From Girardinichthys multiradiatus (lineage: Eukaryota > Chordata > Actinopteri > Cyprinodontiformes > Goodeidae), in assembly GCF_021462225.1 (NCBI RefSeq), contig NC_061805.1, positions 48,277,360 through 48,341,359 on the forward strand: a DNA stretch of 64,000 nt. Direction: 5' to 3'. Shown here piece after piece: positions 46,240 through 57,401 of this stretch (position 1 is the first letter of the stretch; every line of letters starts with the position of its first letter). The position numbers and the translations under genes were made by a program. Below the pieces are notes generated by a model. The model worked only from the letters and a program-made list of their open reading frames with translations. It did not search any database and was not told the DNA's origin.

Positions 46240-48320
46240 CTTGTAAGGAATGTTCCCAATATCTTTACAAATTTTATTACCTTAACATTTTCTGAAAATC
46301 ATTAGAACATGCAATGCCAAAGAGCAAGAAGACTGTTTATCTCACAATGAGAACAGCACAGGTTACACATTTATTTTTCATCGCGGTGTTCAATAATTAA
46401 GTGGAGTTTTATTTCGGGGTAAGAAAACACTGGCTGACCTCAGAAATGAGATAAAGCTTGTGTGGCAGTTTTTAAAGTTGCACCTAAAGTATCAGCAGGC
46501 TCATTTTTATGATTTTTACATATTTTGCTACTCATCAGGACAACATAAGGCATGTCGGGGGGGTAAAAGGTGAGTGAAAAAGCAGTTAAAGAAAATGTTT
46601 GCAGGAACTTCAAAAGCCCTGGAGAACTATTGATCATAACTTTAAAATTTTAAGAAATTGTCTGGCTGCTTGGAAGGAAAGTATGGTGAATGAAGAATTT
46701 TGTACAGTGTAGTAAATGTTATATGTACCAAATATTATAAACTGTTGCTAGGAAAGTTGTTTTAGTCACCTGTATTTGTGCTCTTTTGTGTTCTGCAATA
46801 GAACAGAAAATAGAAGTAATACCTGCTTGTGGTATCACATTTTATTTCCTTATTTGACTGATCATTGTTATTTAATGTACATCTCCAGTAAAAACAAACT
46901 AGCATTGGACTGTCATGACAGGCTTTAAAAAGCCCAGCCTGAATTTTAGCTTTTATACGTCACCTTCATCAAAAGATAAACAGAATGTTTTCTTTCTCTG
47001 ATAGGACGACTCAAAATGTCACTGAGGTCAAATGTTGAATCATTAGTCGTAAGACAGAAGAAATCCCACCAATCCACACATCTGACAGCAAAGGGAGGAT
47101 GTTGGTGAGTGAGACGGATTTAGCAATGTTTCAGAGCAGAAAACGCAAAAGAAAAAAAAAAAAAACTGTCATGGTCCCAAAGGTTTCGGATAAGGTCCAC
47201 TGTCTCAAACCTGTCAGCACACACATTTCTCTTTCAGTAAAGCACCAGAAAGCCCCCTCTAAATACCACCATGGGGTTACAGTGAGATATAATATCCTCT
47301 AATGTTTCAGTAAAAAGTCTGGAAGGCAATTAGAGATTCATAGAAAAGACTTAAAGGCAGAATCATTTTCCCAGATGTCCTGCAGCATCCGATAGAATCA
47401 TCCACAAAAACATTTCATATTCATGTAATACAGCCACCATGCAGATGTTTTGTTTGAAAAATCTGGTAAAAGTAAATGATTTCTTGAAACAGGCATGAGG
47501 AAAACAAACACCTACAGGTAACAATCATTTTTATCAGGAATGACACAAAAACAACTTTTCAATGACGGCCCCATTCAAGTGTGGATATAAGTGGGATGTT
47601 TTGCAGGATATGTATATATTATTTATGCACTTATCACCCAGCAAAGTTTTTGTGCAATTATTTCTTGCTAAACAATTGTATTTGCAAAATATCATTTAAT
47701 CTGCATCTCAAACATCTGCATCTCAATCCCGCAAAGGCCAAATTTAAAACCATTTCCTGACAATATTAATGGTGGCTGCTCCGTTTTACAGTAGAAACCC
47801 CATTCACACTTTAAACTTGTCAGAAAGTTAGGCTGTACGTCACTGCATTGAAATTCTGATGTCTTTCAAAGTTTTTACACAATCTCAGTTTGTTTTGTGA
47901 TTTCTGTTTTTAACTTTAGATCAAAATGTTCATCTTAGAGTGGGACACAACACACTTTAAGTTCTGACCTTGATAAATATTCAGGCACTTTTGAATTGAA
48001 GCTATCATGCCCATAGTTTTGTCTGCACATGTACAATTTATCCATAAAAACCAAGGCATTTCATCTACTTTCACCCAGTGTGTCCCTCACTGCAGTAGCA
48101 CTAACAGTTTTCTTTGAATTTAATCTGTCACATGGTGAAATTGCATAGTTTTTTGCATGTTTTATCTGATTTATCTGGTTTAATTAACATGCTTTAAATT
48201 TCAAATGTTTGAATTTTCTCATTTTACTTCACTCCGTTAACTGGGTAACCCAAACACCCAATGTTCATTTCAACCTGGACAGACTCATAAAGAGAAGACA
48301 GGGATGTAATTAGAAAAGTT
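46240..48320. other. no recognised feature
   Basis: AT-rich; an A-run at 47151-47166. Should lie between cfap299 and fgf5. Confidence 0.5.
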
Positions 48321-48329
48321 TATTAGTGA

Positions 48330-48670
48330 ATGTTTATTTCTTTGGCGCTCGGACCCCAGTGGAAGATGTGAATGCTGAGAATGACATGCGCTTGAATGAA
48401 CATCTTAAGGTTAGATTTAGAGATGTCTTCCCCCCTGGGATCTGATCCTGGAGGTTGAGTGGAGGCCTGAGAAGATTTGGAAAGAGTATAGAAGCTAAAT
48501 GGTGGAGATGGGGTGGAAGAGGGTCAAGGTTCAGCTGCAGAACGGAGGGTTCTGTGAATGAAGATCTTTGAAAGCGAACCCTTGAAGGATGATTGGCCGG
48601 GGAGAAATGCACACTTGACGCTGATTGGTGGAGCAGAGCCACATTGAGGAGTAATTAGACGAAGTTGGAG
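48330..48670. other. GC-richer segment of unknown origin
   Basis: Purine-biased on the plus strand, with a 102-codon minus frame (48642-48334) that looks low-complexity (Pro, Leu, Ser). It contains 'gattggccgg' and 'gattggtgg' CCAAT-box-like words 30 bp apart (48590-48630), so it may be a promoter from an unrecognised retroelement. Confidence 0.3.
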
Positions 48671-49689
48671 GTGATGGTGAGTCTTCCATGTTGAATTTTC
48701 ATTTAAACTGCATTTTGGCCGATTTTAATTTTTTCATTAAAAATGAAAAATGGCCAAAATAATCCAATTTTGAGTTGTAGCTGTAAATACTCGGCAATTT
48801 ATCACAGCATCACACAGCACATTCAGCATTTTTAACAGTCAATTCCTGTTTGCTTCCCCTGAGCTCTCTGTTCCTTCATGGCCAGTCCACGGCTGTTTGC
48901 CATCAGATACACCTACAGCTCCAACCCTCCTCAGCATCTTTATCCCTGTGTTGAAAACAGAGGGGGAATCTCCGAAGGTCATGACTCTGGATTTTTTTCG
49001 GGAGGAAAGCCGGTCCCAGATAGATTGAGTTTTGAAGGACAGATTTCTGTTCTTGATTATTCAAAGCTGTCCACGTTGAGGAAGGAAGTCTCTAGGGGAA
49101 CAATCCAGTTTTTTCTGGCTGATTATAACAAATTCAGAGTTAGGAGAGTTACAGTTGGTCAGTATGTGCTCAGGTGGCCGATATCTTTGGGAGGCATGAC
49201 AGAGCTAAAGAAAAATACCTCATTGTCTCACTGCATGATTAGAGTTTTTCTTTATTTGCTGTTTAAAGCTGAAATTAACCATAGCATTCTAATATGACCA
49301 AAAATTTAGATAAACTTAAATGGTCTCTAACAAGCATATAATTATTTACAGCTCGGTTTAACTGTATTTCCCGATGTGTAGGTGTCTGCGGCTTTGTATT
49401 GTAATGTAACTGTAACGCAACTGTAATGTGTCTTTGTAAAACTTTTATACATGCCTTAATATTGGGTGGTAGTTGTATGTAAAGACACATTACAGTTGTG
49501 TTTTGTGGATCTGCAGGAAGTAAAGAGGGGATTTCTGCAGAAATATGTGTACTTGGTGGCTTTAGCACTCTCCAGTTATGCCCAAAACACCTAAAATGCA
49601 AAACATTTAGAAAAATCCAACTTGACTATTTCTCTTTGCAGAATCTCTCTAGATTGTCCAGAGTCCTGGTTTCCATCTTTTTTAAAGAC

Positions 49690-50350
49690 GTTTTGAGTTA
49701 AATGTCCTGGTATTCAAAGAGTTCATGAGCCTTCGCAGAAGAAACAGGCCCTCAGCATCACATATCCTCCACCATGCTTAAGAGTGGCATGTGGTACTTT
49801 TTCACATATTTATCCATTTCTTGCTTGATCCACCTGGAGTATTTATTAAAAAGTTTAATCTTAGTGACACCTAACCAAACAACATGGATTCAGTTAAAAT
49901 CCCAATAGAATTTAGCAAACTCCACATGGTTCCTGTTTGTGAATGTAGATAAGTATTTTTCCTAACATGCCTCCTCTACAACATGTTGGCATAGAGGTAA
50001 CATCCAGTGGTTGGTATGGAGACTTGGTGACTCCAGGATGCCATTCTTTGTTGCATTCTTTAACAATGAGCTTTGGAGATGTTTTTACCTCCCTTACCAT
50101 CCTGCTCAATGTATGTGCTGTCAAGTTGACTTCATCCTCATCCAGCCTGATCTGTCACAGTGCCAGTTGTTTTAAACATTTTACTCTGGCCAGCAATGTG
50201 TTGTCTTGTGAAGACCAGCACACATCTGCTGTACATGCATAGCATGTTTTCTTGTCTTTACAATTTTGAAAAGTGGCCTCAGAGAAATTGGCTAAGCTGT
50301 GTCGCATCACATTTATACTCCAGGAAAACATGAAGTTATGGAAAAGCAAA
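49690..50350 (-). mobile_element. Tc1/mariner relic, N-terminal half
   Basis: Antisense copy. The minus-strand frame 50124-49912 reads SRMVREVKTSPKLIVKE and shows a broken HTH-linker region. The plus strand shows 'ccctcagcatcacatatcctccaccatgc' (glycine-box region) and 'agaatttagcaaactccacatgg' at 49740-49930, and the 5' leader 'ctgtgtcgcatcacatttatactccaggaaaacatgaag' near 50300-50340. Degenerate. It lies about 0.4 kb beyond the presumed fgf5 3' UTR. Confidence 0.65.
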
Positions 50351-50774
50351 GAAAAACAATAAAAATCACTTGCATTTATTTAATAAGCATTTTTTAGGGT
50401 TGTGTTAACGGTGACATTAAATTGTCTCTTAAAATGTTTCCCCTCAATGTACTTAATTTGTTTTGTTTTACTCCCAGATGTGCCTGATATCTGTGAATAT
50501 GTTAAATTTGTGTGAACCCACAGCACAGTATGCTTGTTACTTTAGAGCAATTAAATCACCTCAACGGTTTACCAAAGGATAGAAGAATATAAAATACTGT
50601 CGTTTGTAAACTATTAAATTAATTAGGCTCCTAAACCCAAAGTTGTTGCATAAGCCAAAATGAACCTTAAATAAACAACTTACAATAGAACAACTTCTAC
50701 ATGTAGTTTGTGTTTACGGTTAGGGGTTAGTGTGTGAAGTAATGAGAGAAAAGTAATTCATTTGTAATTTTATA

Positions 50775-51383
50775 TTTATTAAAATATACAACAGGATACT
50801 TTTCCAGTGGATATCGGTGATATCTAGGATGTTTCTGAACATGCGTGGGAACTAAAGTAAATCCTGGGACCGTTGGGGGGATATGATTACTTCACAGTCC
50901 TGGTTTGAGTGAAAGTTCTGCGTCTGACTGGATCATAACCAACTTCTCCAGGATTTCTCACATCTTCGTCCTGCTTTTGAGAGCAAACCAAGCTTATTTG
51001 CCATGCATTTTATGATTTTTGTTTTTTTTTTTAATATGAAACTATTAAAAAAGTAAATGTTTGTCTGAGAGATAAAAAAAAAAACAGTTTGGCACAATAT
51101 TCTAGATATAAAAACATGGAACATGTTCTCTTTCTTTGACGTGTTCAGGTGGGATTTCAGCTATACGTGCACCATTAACAGAACATTACTGAGTTCATAC
51201 AAAAGTATAGAGCAACACAGATTTAAGTGCAAAGAAAATGTCCAACAATCATCATAGATTCGACAAAGACGGGTCCAGTGAGTGTTACTGGCCGGCCTTC
51301 AGGTTTTTTTTACATGCTTCACAGAATCCTGGAATGATTTAAACATCATTAAGTTTATAAATCTGATCCCTGTCTTTGCAAAC
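50775..51383 (-). other. fgf5: probable fgf5 3' UTR
   Basis: AT-rich unique sequence immediately after the fgf5 stop codon. On the minus strand there is an ATTAAA at 51035-51030 and an AATAAA at 50780-50775. Which is used, and so where the UTR ends, cannot be decided from sequence alone. Confidence 0.45.
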
Positions 51384-51755
51384 TCATCCAAACCTGTACT
51401 TGGGCCAGTATTTGACTTGTCTACGTCTCTGGACTGTTCCTTCAGGGACTTTAGGTTTTACAGGTGGGGGTTTGGGAGATGACAGTGGCGCCGGTTTCCT
51501 CCTCTCTTTGCTCCTTTCTGTGATGGTGAAGCCTCTTTGGCTAAAGTCATGCAGGCTGGCCCTGGGTAAGAAGTGGGTGGAGACGTGCTGGGATTTGACC
51601 CATGGACTGGAGCCCATTTTAGCTTTTCCCCTTTTATTGAGGGCAACATACCACTCTCGACCTGTCCTTTGGTTCCTGTGGATTACAGAGGCATAGGTGT
51701 TGTAACTGTTCTCCTGGAAACGTTCCCTGAACTTGCAGTCGTCTGAGAACCATTC
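51384..51755 (-). CDS. fgf5: fgf5 exon 3 (terminal coding exon)
   Basis: Terminal coding exon of FGF5: 124 in-frame codons plus TGA at 51386-51384, after acceptor TTTTGTAG (51756-51763). It opens [18 protein letters not shown]. Joined to the exon 2 end (GRLHAT), this matches the FGF family signature G-x-L-x-[STAGP]-x6-[DE]-C-x-F-x-E-x6-Y across the intron junction. It then reads [30 protein letters not shown], as in mammalian FGF5, and ends in a basic, proline-rich tail closing with KYRFG. This tail is specific to FGF5 among FGFs. The tail is the most diverged part. The frame is open and both splice sites are canonical, so the gene looks functional. The 3' UTR should run left, with an AATAAA on the minus strand at 50780-50775 and an ATTAAA at 51035-51030 as candidate poly(A) signals. 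Confidence 0.95.
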   Translation of the reverse strand, partial: EWFSDDCKFRERFQENSYNTYASVIHRNQRTGREWYVALNKRGKAKMGSSPWVKSQHVSTHFLPRASLHDFSQRGFTITERSKERRKPAPLSSPKPPPVKPKVPEGTVQRRRQVKYWPKYRFG

Positions 51756-52479
51756 CTACAAAATGGAACATAAGAGGTATTAGCGGGTTTAAATTAATAA
51801 ACAGCCTGTAAAATGAATTTCTATGATGCTGAACACACTGTAAGTCTTTCTTGATGGCATTATCTAAAACTTCCCTTCAAAACTGAACCTTGTGTTTTGG
51901 GTCTGAATCAAATTGTCACCATTTGCAGTGTCTGTTCACAATATTGTCAATATGGCTTACTGCCCCAGGTGGCACCTTGTTGGGACCAGTATCTTTCAAC
52001 TGCAACTTCAAAGTTTTTTTTTTTTTTGTTATCTATTGCTTGCTAATTCAGTGGGAAGTGTGTGTTACCCTGAGTTGTACAGGAACCTCTACTAGCTGCT
52101 TAGAAGATCTCACAAGTGGCTGTGGAAGAAGGAGAAAAGGGGTGTGGACCGAAAATAGGTTTACTACTGGATGCTTAACTCAGACATAAATCTTGAGTCT
52201 TGACTCTGAGTTGACTTTGTTGGAGGATGGGGTCAGCATCAATCACACTGTTGGCTATCAAATTTGATTTATTTTGAAGAAGTGGTTAGTGTGGTTGCAT
52301 TAAGTAAGGCAAAGGTCAAGTTTTAGATGGGATAAAGAAATATTTAAATAAAATTTTTAATTTTTAATAGCTTTTTGTGTTTTGTTTTCTTGTTGCATTA
52401 ATGCTTCTTTTTGTCAACATTTTTGTATTTATGCAATTATTTTAATTTTATGTTACTATTTATTATAATACAATTACAG

Positions 52480-52930
52480 TGCCTTTGAACTTTTCCATAT
52501 TTTGACTAAGTTAATTCTTCAGTTTCCTGTTTATGATTCATTTATCAAGGGGAAAAAAACTATTCAGACTAACCTTTCAGACCAACCTGAAAATTGCATC
52601 ACTCCCTTGAAAAATCATAAGTTAACTGTGGTTAACCACAGTTTTGGTTTGATTTCATGAGCCACACCCAGACCTATAGAGCAAGGAAATCCCGCACATA
52701 GTACCTTGACAACATGAAGTAGGCTATTCTCAAAAAGCATCACATTATGTCCGGATTTAAAGAAATTCAGGAACAGATTAGAAAAAGTCACCTATGACAG
52801 CTATGAATCATCTCTGAACCATGAAGACTTTGGGACTCCAGCAAACCAATGTGCCACTATCTACAAATGGAGAAAACTTGGAACTATGGTGAGCAGTCCA
52901 AAGAGTGGTCGGCCAACCAAAATTACTCAT
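52480..52930 (+). mobile_element. Tc1-like 5' part, cut by LINE insertion
   Basis: Begins with a shortened 'cagtgcctttgaacttttccatattttg', then the leader 'gattcatttatcaaggggaaaaaaactattcagac', followed by 'ccggatttaaagaaattcaggaacag' (start of the transposase) and 'gactttgggactccag...tgccactatctacaaatgg' (HTH), to 'ggtcggccaaccaaaattactc'. It stops there, where an RTE-like LINE begins; the rest of the transposon is not found on the other side. Same family as 56500-57395. Confidence 0.78.
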
Positions 52931-53845
52931 CTTTTTATCCAGAACCGGGTGGTGAGGGCGGCAGACTCAGTAGAGACACCCAGACTTCCCTCTCCCCAGA
53001 CACCTCTTCCTGCTCCTCCAGGGGGAGGCGTTCCCAGGCCAGCCGATAGGCCAAGCTCCTCACGGAACGGTAAATCGAGAGCTTCGCTTTTCGGCTCAGC
53101 TCTCTCTTCACCACAACAGACCGGCACGGCGTCCCCATTACTGCGGCAGCTACATCGATCCATCTGTCAATCTCCTGCCCCATTCTCCCCTCACTCATGA
53201 ACAAGACCCCAAGATACTTGAACTCCTCCACTTGAGGCAGGAAGTCCCCACCAACCAGAAGAGGACAAGCCACCCTTTTATGAACCATGGCCTCGGACTT
53301 GGAGGGGCTGATCCTCATCCCAGCCACTTCACATCCCCCTATAGTTGGAACACACGCTCCGGTAACCCTTCTTGTGAAGAAGGACCACCACCCTGCTTCC
53401 CCCTCTTGAGGCGCCCGATGGTTTGCCAGAATCGCTTCGAGGCCAACCGGTAGAGGCATCTGGAGATTGGGTCGCCGAGGTCTCCACCTTCGTCCGCTGC
53501 CCGATCCACTTTGCACCGGTCCCTCATGGTTCCCCCTGCAGGTGGTGGGCCCACTGGATGATCGCATCTCTTGTTCGGGCTTCATCTGGCTGGGTACCGC
53601 GAGGAGCAACCCGGCCACCAGGCGCTTTCCGACAAGTCCGGAACCCAGGTCTGGCTTCAGGGAGGGACCCGGCTCCGCTGTAGTGGGCGACGTCACGTGC
53701 CTCGATTTAATGGTGCTCATGAAGGTGTCTGAACCGCTCTTTGTCTGACCTTTCACCTAGAGCCTGCTTGCCATGGGAGACCCTACCAGGGCATTTAAGC
53801 CCCAGACAACATAACCTCTAGGGACATTCTAGCACTCAAACACCA
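52931..53845 (-). mobile_element. RTE-like LINE, internally deleted, both ends present
   Basis: Minus-strand copy with the family's 5' leader at the right (53845-53700, 'ggtagggtctcccatggcaa' in antisense) and its 3' end at the left ('ggttctggataaaaag' in antisense). Only about 0.9 kb of some 3 kb remains: leader, a short stretch from the linker between EN and RT (SKRFWQTIGRLKRGKQG in an alternative frame at about 53400-53440), and the RT C-terminal thumb (53340-52935). All RT catalytic motifs are deleted. Confidence 0.85.
52935..53756 (-). pseudogene. 273-codon fused remnant of the RTE-like ORF
   Basis: An open frame crossing at least two deletion joints. The N-terminal ~110 codons are leader sequence that is not normally coding in this frame (MKGQTKSGSDTF..., CRGNHEGPVQSG). 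The middle is out-of-frame linker (about 120-140). From about residue 143 it is genuine RT: MRISPSKSEAMVHKRVACPL, VEEFKYLGVLFMSEGRM, VVVKRELSRKAKLSIYRSV, then RLAWERLPLEEQEEVSGERE and the closing LPPSPPGSG. No catalytic residues; probably an accident of deletion. Confidence 0.75.
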
Positions 53846-53857
53846 AATGATTTATCT

Positions 53858-54170
53858 CTATTTACATAATTTGGATTGATTTGATTTTCTATTACTGTAC
53901 ATTTGGAAATAAACTGAATCTGTTTTTCTAGGAAGGTGCCTTAATATTGAACAGACGCTACTATATGAATTCACTGGTTCGAATTGACGGTCTGAAAAAT
54001 TTGCTTCTCTAAGGTCATTGCTGATATCTTTCCTTCTTGTCATTGTGCAACGGACATCCAAAAAGGTTTTTCAAACACAAGTGTGTTTGACTAGCAGCAC
54101 CTGGTTGCCAATTTTCTTTCTTAATTCCTAAAGTCCTTAAGTCCATTTCTGCTTTCCTGTAATGTTTTAA
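53858..54170 (-). mobile_element. Tc1-like fragment
   Basis: Minus-strand frame 54061-53858 reads TMTRRKDISNDLREANF, close to the start of Tc1 transposases (MTRRKEIS.DLR). No recognisable HTH follows. The upstream part is decayed. Confidence 0.45.
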
Positions 54171-55254
54171 AAAGGGCAGTGTGTTGTCTGTGTTTTTTTG
54201 TTTTGCTCCTAAAGTGAGATTACATAAGATTAGCTCTAGAATTTTATTGTAACCTGATATTTTAAATTCTAGCTTTTCAGATAAAACTTGCTCCAAACAT
54301 TTTCTTAACAAATGTCTCCAGCTGTAATTAGTGGAAATGATTCATAGACTGGCCAAAACCTGTGAGACTGAGAGAAACTTGTTCTGTTCCCATAATATAG
54401 AACACAATACTGAAAGAAACAAACCCATTAGGTGTTCCCTTTTGTACCTAAGAATGTCTCTGATGGGAAACTTTAAAATGTACAGATGCCTTCTTTCTTG
54501 CAGTGGCATGACTTTCTTGTTTAACCTCATGGCATTTTAAACAAAACAAACAGTTCTGCTTTGCTGAAGAGCGCAGCATAGCAGAAAATGATGCCATTAC
54601 AGCGTTCGGTAAACATGCCAGTCACAGGAGAGCGCATTGCGGCTCGTTGCGGAACAGTACAACCCTTTGAGTTATTCTAAGTGACCAACAGTTCCTTTGG
54701 GTCTGTTGTTTTTAAAGATGATTAGAAAATTGCTCAGCGCTCTAGAGTCGTCGCTACGGATGGATTGAAATGATTTAACACAAAGCTACAACTGAGCAAC
54801 ATACCAGCTCTGGTACCCGTCAGGGATTTAGACATTTGGAAACAAAGCCACTGGAGCGTGCATGGACGAGCTCACACACGCAGGCAGGAGAAGCCCTGGT
54901 CCTGCTGGCCTTCATGGGGTTTCATAGCTGAAGCCAGTTTCCAGGGACCTTCTATGTAAAACCCTAATGCTATTAAATCCAGTTGCATTGGTCACTCTTT
55001 CCCATGATTCACAAGTTTTACCTTGTATTTATATTTACATCTTTCACCTCAGCTTTAAGTTACTCTGACACTCTATAGCACATCATCTTTAGGGTTTGGG
55101 TTTGAAAGTTACTGATTTTCAGGCACAGCATGAATGAGAAATAAAAAAACATTTCTGAGGAAAATCTGAATCTGAAAAATGAGAGAAATAAAATGAAAAC
55201 AATCACGTCTCTTTTGCTCAAACAAGCTCTTACTAACGAATTTATTTAATCAAG

Positions 55255-55385
55255 CCATGCAAAGGAAATCAGCTCGGGTCTATGATGACGACCCCCTCCT
55301 CAGCCCCTTTCACTCATCTTTTCAGTTACTGCCATCTGGCAGAAGACTGAAAGTCTATCAGCACTAAAACATGGTGTTGATGGAA
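55255..55385 (+). mobile_element. CR1/Rex1-like RT C-terminal scrap
   Basis: Encodes RKSARVYDDDPLLSPFHSSF, then QLLPSGRRLKVYQH, the PxHxLxxxFxLLPSGRR motif at the end of CR1/Rex1-type RTs. The context on both sides is unrelated AT-rich DNA. Confidence 0.55.
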
Positions 55386-55619
55386 ACGTGTTTCTAAGAA
55401 ATGGTGAACTAATATCTTTTTTCCCAAGCCCACTGAGAAATGTTGCTTTTATAAAGTTAATTTTGTAAAAAAAAAAAACGAATTTGTGTGTGCATGTTTA
55501 TGCCTGTGTAGCGTATAAGGAATATGCATTCATTTGATTGCCAAGGGGTCCATATATTTCCTTAAACTTGTTTGTGCAGTTCTCGAGGTTGTGTGTCATT
55601 GGTCCCCTACTAAATAGCT

Positions 55620-56490
55620 TTCGATCTTGTTATCTCATGTTATGTCAGGTATCTATTTGGTCTAATCTTTTCTTATCTCATTCTCTCCTGTTACATCTCA
55701 TCTAATTTTTTTTATTTCATGTTACCTCATCTTATTTGGTCTTGTCTGTTTTGAGCGCATCCACTTTCAACTCGTGTCATGTCATCCCTTCCAATTTTAT
55801 CTGGTCTCATCTTTTTTTTTTCTATCATTTTATCTTAGGTGGTCTTTTTATTTTCCATCTCATCTATTCTTGAATTTTTGCATTTTCTCATCTGATCTGA
55901 TGGGATCTCATCATATTTCCTAGTCTCCTGAGTCTTTTCTCATATGATCTTCCCATCTGTTCTTATTCTGGCGTCACACTTTATTTATCTAATGCATCTC
56001 TTCTACTCTTAGCTCATCTACTTCCAATTCATCTCAGCTCATCTATTTTGCTCTTTCATGACATCCTTTTTTCTCTTTTCATATTATTTAGTCTTGTAAT
56101 TTTACTTCTATATCATTTATTTTTCACTCACATCATGTATTTTCATCTGACATCTCATCAGGTATTATATATTCTCATCTTGACTAGTCTTATAATTTTT
56201 ATCTTGAGTAATCTCCCTATTCACCATTTAAATCATATCATCTATATACTCAACTCATTTTAACTCTTCTTGTATTTTCTTATTTCATCTGACCTCATCT
56301 CAGCTCCAACATATCTGGTCTAGTCATTCATCATCTTTTGTCTTGACTTTTTCAGATTGTCTCATCCAATATTGCCTCATCTATTTTCCTCTAATCTATT
56401 TTCAGGTTATTTTAAAATGTCTCATCTAACATTGTCTTTTCTTGTCATTTTCTCACATCATTTAATCTAAGATTAGCATGTCTTTCTCAC
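55620..56490 (+). repeat. degenerate pyrimidine-rich (TCATCT)-type repeat
   Basis: About 870 bp in which T and C dominate on the plus strand and units such as 'tctcatct', 'atctcat' and 'catctcatc' recur every few bases with no fixed period. A stretched, decayed simple repeat. The frame 56048-56263 (Phe/Ile/Leu-rich) is a by-product, not a gene. Confidence 0.8.
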
Positions 56491-56499
56491 ATCTTCAAT

Positions 56500-57395
56500 A
56501 AAACTTGTCTGACATCATGAAGTAGGCAAAAAGCAACACATCATGCCCCGATCTAATGAAATTTAGAAACAGATGTAAAACAAAGCCATTGATATAACCC
56601 TTATAAGGGTTCCAATGGTACTTCTACAGCTTTAGGACTCCAGCGAACTACAGTGAAAGCTAATCCCAGCAATGAAAAAACTACTGGAAGGATCCATTTC
56701 CCAAACAAAGATCTGGATGATTCCCAAAACTTTGGGGAGATTACTCTGGGGATAATTTCCTCTTTAAGACAAAAGTGAAAATATATTGAAGGTGTGTGTC
56801 CAGTCACATCTGCTATAAAACTAACACAGCATTTGGGAAAAAGAACATCAAACCAACAGTGGTACTGTGATAGTCTGGTGCTCCTTTGCTGCTTTAAAAA
56901 CTGGATGATTTGGCCATAATTAATAGAATCATGAATTCTGCTCTATAGTAGAAAACACCAAAGGAGCATGTATAGCCATCAGTGTGTCCACTTAAGATCA
57001 AACCCACTTGGGTTATGAGCAGGGCAAAACACACCAGTGAGTCCAAAAAACAAAAAGAATTAAGCTTTTGTAGTGGCCTAGTCAAAGTGGCATGTTGTGG
57101 CATGACCTCATGCCCAAAAACCCTCTAGTGTGACTGAACTAAAACAATTCTGCATGAAAGGGTGGCATAAATAACTCTGGCAGTTATCACAAACACGCCT
57201 CGAACAGCAATTCTTAGGATAAAGGAACAATTACTTTTTGGGGAACAGGATGATGTGGAGAGATTTTTGGCCCTTAATAAATATAATCATCATTTAAAAA
57301 CTGCATCTATTTCCTTAGGTTATCTAGGTATGATATAAAATTAGTTTAATGATGTAAAACATTTAATCGTGACAAAATAGCCTAAACAGAATGAA
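56500..57395 (+). mobile_element. Tc1-like element, decayed 5' to 3'
   Basis: Ordered remains of a transposase: 'catgccccgatctaatgaaatttagaaac' (start), 'tttaggactccagcgaactacagtgaaagc' (HTH), 'gatgattcccaaaactttggggag' (before the first Asp), 'gaaggtgtgtgtccagtcacatctgc', 'ccaacagtggtactgtgatagtctgg' (glycine box), 'tcatgaattctgctctatag', 'gtggcctagtcaaagt' (before the Glu), then the 3' terminal repeat 'ataatcatcatttaaaaactgcat'. Frameshifted throughout. Abuts the TIR element at 57402. Confidence 0.78.
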
Positions 57396-57401
57396 ACTGT
57401 A

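Noticed and set aside
48878..49297. 139-codon plus-strand frame as a host gene
   Set aside because: No recognisable domain, no convincing splice or promoter context, and about one such frame is expected by chance in 64 kb of this composition. Kept only as a weak finding.
56048..56263. Phe/Leu/Ile-rich 71-codon frame
   Set aside because: Translation of the pyrimidine-rich simple repeat.
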